Assembly (NCBI GenBank): GCA_946479985.1
Contig: CAMLIF010000149.1
Coordinates: forward strand, 1 to 7,611
Origin: an uncultured Flavobacteriales bacterium
Lineage (GTDB): Bacteria > Bacteroidota > Bacteroidia > Flavobacteriales > Crocinitomicaceae
Reading direction: 5' to 3'
DNA: 7,611 bases
A program made the translations under genes and the position numbers. Below, in pieces: positions 5,227 through 7,611 of this stretch. A model generated the notes under the pieces. That model was given only the letters and a program-made list of their open reading frames with translations. It was not told the origin of the DNA and did no database searches. The number at the start of each line of letters is the position of its first letter. Within the stretch, counting starts at the first letter, position 1.

Positions 5227-6662
5227 GTTTTTTGAATACTTCTTTTTCCTAAACAGGCTATTAATATCAATGCCAGATATGCGGGCATACGATAACGCAC
5301 CAACGCTCCCATAACGGGTGTAACCCAACCAACCAGCAAAAGAAGGCTGATTGAAAAAAGGAGCAGTACGATAATCATTTGTTTGTGTTCTTTTGTTCGT
5401 TTAATCCGTTTTGAAAGCCATGTAAATAATATGATTGAAAAAAGGCCGAGAGTTTCAAGGAAATTCAACCATTTCAGCCAACTTCCATTATCCGTAGGAA
5501 ATGGACGAAAAGAAGCATTGACCAACGCTTCCGGCATATTTTTTAATAGATTGGCAAATGATCCGTTGATAGGTGTCACTTCAAAATAACTGCCACAACT
5601 CGATCCTTTGAAATAAACAGCCCAAGGTCCGTCTTCGGGTTTCAAACGCACATCATCAAACGGCAGTTTCATCCCGGTAGTCACCAATTTAGCTGTTACA
5701 GGTTTCAAAAGATATAAGCTATCATTCCTCAACTCAACCGAATTCAGTATTTCCGGAGAAAAAAAGTAAAAGCTGTCTCCGTTCATCACATGCACCCCAC
5801 CGTGGCCGATATTTATAAAATCGAATTGCATTCGGGTTAATTGATGAACGCCTTTTGTTCGAATACTCGGAAAGACAATCAGTATCAACGTAAATGCGGT
5901 TATGAGCACGGAATATGAAATCGCCTGTTTCAACCTCATCCATCGATATAAAACAAAGATTAATACCGGGAAAATGAGGCAGAAAAAAACATACGGTTTA
6001 AATGCAATGAGGAGAACTACGCCGAGAATTAATCGCCACCAAAAAGAATACTTTTTATAATTCCCGAACAAAGCCGAAAACAACAAACAGAATCCCATAA
6101 TAAGAAATGGTTCTTTAAGCATGGAGGCTGTCCAGAAAGCAACACTCGGAAAGACCAGGAGAATCCACCAGAAGATTCTTTTATTCATCCAGACTTTTGA
6201 ATCAAGCGCCAGGTATAATTCCCGGAAACACAACACAACAAAGAACGAGATGAATCCAATGTGATAATAAACGTTCCCGTTGAACAAAAAAGCAATTATA
6301 CTATTTACCCGAAGTACATTCCGTGAATCATTCATTAGGGCCAAATCTCCTGCTGCCCAATGATTTGTTCCGGTCAGATAATGCTGAACATCGGTTTCCG
6401 TGCTGAATCCAAAAAGAAATTTCAGGTAAGTTCCAAAATCTTCAAATGCAACATTTCGCAATACAACGCTGTCATGTATAAATTCTTCCCAATCAACTGT
6501 TTCTGCACCAACCCCATAAATTCGGGAGTAAACGTACATAAAGAGCCACCCAAGCAGGATTTTGAAAAGAAAAACTCCGGTTAAGTCCAATGATTTTAGT
6601 CCCCGCGTTGGCTTGAACCAGAGAAATGAAAATGCGAACAGCAGAAACAAGGCAAAAATCAT
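5223..6662 (-). CDS. Polytopic membrane protein of unknown function with a large extracytoplasmic loop (possibly polymerase/GT-C-like)
   Basis: The 479-residue product has about ten predicted hydrophobic segments by eye: near 1-16, 27-47, 119-150 (one or two), 162-178, 184-200, 208-220, 222-240, 247-265, 402-417, 428-447 and 458-472. Two hydrophilic loops stand out, about 50-116 and a long one at about 266-400 that carries two cysteines close together only as a single C356 (no pair). Motifs of interest are FPSVAFWTASMLKEPF at 171-186 and GALVRYRMPAYLALIL at 452-467. Similar LKE/K-acidic and RYR-M/L-P signatures occur in membrane proteins of polysaccharide loci, such as Wzy/EpsG-type polymerases and GT-C glycosyltransferases, so a role in surface glycan synthesis is possible but unproven. 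No glycosyltransferase or polysaccharide genes are visible nearby. ATG at 6662 gives a normal N-terminal membrane segment; no Shine-Dalgarno is present. The gene overlaps the downstream dehydrogenase by 4 bases. Confidence 0.85.
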   Translation of the reverse strand: MIFALFLLFAFSFLWFKPTRGLKSLDLTGVFLFKILLGWLFMYVYSRIYGVGAETVDWEEFIHDSVVLRNVAFEDFGTYLKFLFGFSTETDVQHYLTGTNHWAAGDLALMNDSRNVLRVNSIIAFLFNGNVYYHIGFISFFVVLCFRELYLALDSKVWMNKRIFWWILLVFPSVAFWTASMLKEPFLIMGFCLLFSALFGNYKKYSFWWRLILGVVLLIAFKPYVFFCLIFPVLIFVLYRWMRLKQAISYSVLITAFTLILIVFPSIRTKGVHQLTRMQFDFINIGHGGVHVMNGDSFYFFSPEILNSVELRNDSLYLLKPVTAKLVTTGMKLPFDDVRLKPEDGPWAVYFKGSSCGSYFEVTPINGSFANLLKNMPEALVNASFRPFPTDNGSWLKWLNFLETLGLFSIILFTWLSKRIKRTKEHKQMIIVLLLFSISLLLLVGWVTPVMGALVRYRMPAYLALILIACLGKRSIQKT

Positions 6663-6742
6663 TGTTCGAATTTACACAGTATTTGGGAAAGTCGGGGTCT
6701 AATAATCTAAATTCCTCTCGATTAATTAACCAGACTAAAAAC

Positions 6743-6787
6743 AAAAAAATCCCCCGACTCTGGATTACTATCCAATTTGCCGGGGGA
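6743..6787 (-). terminator. Strong intrinsic terminator of the large type A T9SS protein gene
   Basis: TCCCCCG (6750-6756) pairs exactly with CGGGGGA (6781-6787). An inner stem TGGAT (6761-6765) / ATCCA (6770-6774) closes a TACT loop, so the whole structure is a long two-part hairpin. On the minus strand it is followed by a U-tract from A7 (6743-6749) and a second A5 tract beyond it. It begins 52 bases after the stop codon at 6840 and separates that gene from the membrane-protein gene starting at 6662, which therefore probably has its own promoter in 6663-6742; none is recognisable there. Confidence 0.87.
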
Positions 6788-6839
6788 CTCAATAGAAACA
6801 TTCTCTAAAACACCACTTTCAGAGCATTAAGTGATTTGA

Positions 6840-7610
6840 TTAGTTTGAAACCGAAACCCGCGAATATGATTTGGAGCCATCCGCAAAATTCAAAGTCAAA
6901 ATGTATATTCCCGAAAATTCCGGAACCTCGAGTTCATGAACTTGCGAATTGATTATCTCAGCTCTTTTAATGTCTGTTCCAATTGTACCAATCCATGAAT
7001 ACGAAATCAATTCTTTTTCACATTTCACAAACAGCTGTTTACCGGATTGAACCGGATTCGGATAAACAGAAATGTAAACAAGGTTTTCTGATAACGACAG
7101 ATCGTCAACTACAACACAATTGCTCGTATCTGAACACCCGTTCGTTTCAATAATTACGGCATACGTTCCGTTTTGAGCTGGAGCGAAGATTTGATTTGTC
7201 TCACCCGGTACCGGTTCAAAATTATTTCCGCAATCAACCCACTGATAGTTTACACCGGAGGCATTTGATGTGAGATAGCCCAGATTTTCCAGAACAGTCA
7301 AGTCTGGCTGTGGAAGAACTGTAAGCGCTGTTACCACCAAACTGTCTGCACCGTTTACGTCTGTAAGCAGGTCGAAATAAACTCCCGGTGTATCATACGT
7401 ACTGGTTCCCACAGAATAAGATTCGCCTGAGCAAACTGTAATTACCTGCTGATAAACTCCTTCCGTGAAGCCGATTGTGTAAATGCCAAATTCTTCGATT
7501 TCCGAAGAAGAACTTAATATTCCAGCCCCGTTTCCTGTGCAGGATCCCGACACGGTTGAAGCAACCATGTTCCATGAAGAAGTATTCCAATGCGCTAAAC
7601 TAACAGAAGG
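6840..7610 (-). CDS. C-terminal part of a multidomain T9SS type A surface protein, 5' end outside the window
   Basis: The minus-strand frame stays open to the window edge; codons upstream of the Met at 7568 read PSVSLAHWNTSSWN, so that Met is internal and the gene continues beyond 7610. The visible 256 residues begin with the end of a domain reading LAHWNTSSWNMV...SSEIEEFGIYTIGF. Next comes CSGESYSVGTSTYDTPGVYFDLLTDVNGADSLVV, a degenerate copy of the CxGxSYxxG...Y..G.Y...L...NGCDS module often repeated in Bacteroidota adhesins. An Ig-like module follows (VNYQWVDCGNNFEPVPGETNQIF...GTYAVIIETNGCSDTS). The last 80 residues or so are a type A T9SS tail: VYPNPVQSGKQLFV, a divergent middle, then FSGIYILTLNFADGSKSYSRVSVSN. 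The protein is probably exported by the type IX system and held at the cell surface. Its main domain and function lie outside the window. It ends at a strong terminator. Confidence 0.93.
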   Translation of the reverse strand, partial: PSVSLAHWNTSSWNMVASTVSGSCTGNGAGILSSSSEIEEFGIYTIGFTEGVYQQVITVCSGESYSVGTSTYDTPGVYFDLLTDVNGADSLVVTALTVLPQPDLTVLENLGYLTSNASGVNYQWVDCGNNFEPVPGETNQIFAPAQNGTYAVIIETNGCSDTSNCVVVDDLSLSENLVYISVYPNPVQSGKQLFVKCEKELISYSWIGTIGTDIKRAEIINSQVHELEVPEFSGIYILTLNFADGSKSYSRVSVSN

Positions 7611-7611
7611 A

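Noticed and set aside
5227..5328. 34-residue N-terminal extension of the dehydrogenase
   Set aside because: It lies within the 3' end of the membrane-protein gene, precedes the glycine-rich strand that normally starts an SDR, and is out of line with family length.
6663..6674. TAAATTCG (6674-6667, minus strand) as a -7 promoter box for the membrane-protein gene
   Set aside because: It lies only 4 bases before the start codon, so transcription would begin at or inside the ATG, and there is no -33 element at proper spacing.
6493..6801. Minus-strand frame of 102 codons crossing the start of the membrane-protein gene
   Set aside because: It overlaps the real gene in another frame, starts inside the terminator hairpin region, and its product shows no domain or coherent membrane pattern.
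1..7611. Mobile element, defence system, CRISPR array or RNA gene
   Set aside because: No transposase, integrase, nuclease or toxin-antitoxin motifs, no spaced direct repeats and no tRNA- or rRNA-like segments were seen on either strand.

Overview
The window looks like chromosomal DNA of a Bacteroidota bacterium, most likely Flavobacteriales (a Fluviicola/Crocinitomicaceae-like organism; the rank is inference). The evidence is a type B (gliding-motility/CHU_C) secretion tail, two type A T9SS sorting tails, signal peptides ending in x-Q (TFA|Q, SFA|Q, SFS|Q), a perfect TAnnTTTG -7 box, and start codons without Shine-Dalgarno sequences, often in A-rich leaders. No RNA gene, CRISPR array, transposase or phage integrase was seen, and no stretch over 300 bases lacks a gene.

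Region 1 (1-1625, plus strand) holds the 3' end of a large type B T9SS surface protein, then a secreted collagen-like protein with 21 uninterrupted Gly-X-Y triplets between a fibre-like N-terminal domain and a probable beta-rich head, then a 94-residue exported protein of unknown function. Gaps are 15 and 6 bases, so this is very probably one transcription unit for cell-surface proteins. It closes with a hairpin flanked by A- and T-tracts, which also serves the convergent gene to its right.

Region 2 (1626-3433) holds a minus-strand lipoprotein-type amidohydrolase of the YtcJ/Amidohydro_3 family, with its own candidate promoter, then a terminator belonging to the next minus-strand gene. That terminator shares its 3' half with the one in region 1.

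Region 3 (3434-6839, minus strand) is read from right to left. A polytopic membrane protein with a large extracytoplasmic loop (perhaps a polymerase or GT-C-like enzyme) is coupled through a 4-base ATGA overlap to a YdfG-like short-chain dehydrogenase. A secreted protein with a type A T9SS tail follows after 77 bases.

Region 4 (6840-7611, minus strand) is the 3' part of a multidomain T9SS type A surface protein that runs off the window and ends at a strong terminator.

Four of the eight genes are clearly exported or T9SS-linked and a fifth is a predicted lipoprotein, so the window is mainly a cell-envelope and secretion neighbourhood. The most unusual parts are the collagen-like protein with its small exported neighbour, and the unrecognised membrane protein coupled to a dehydrogenase.
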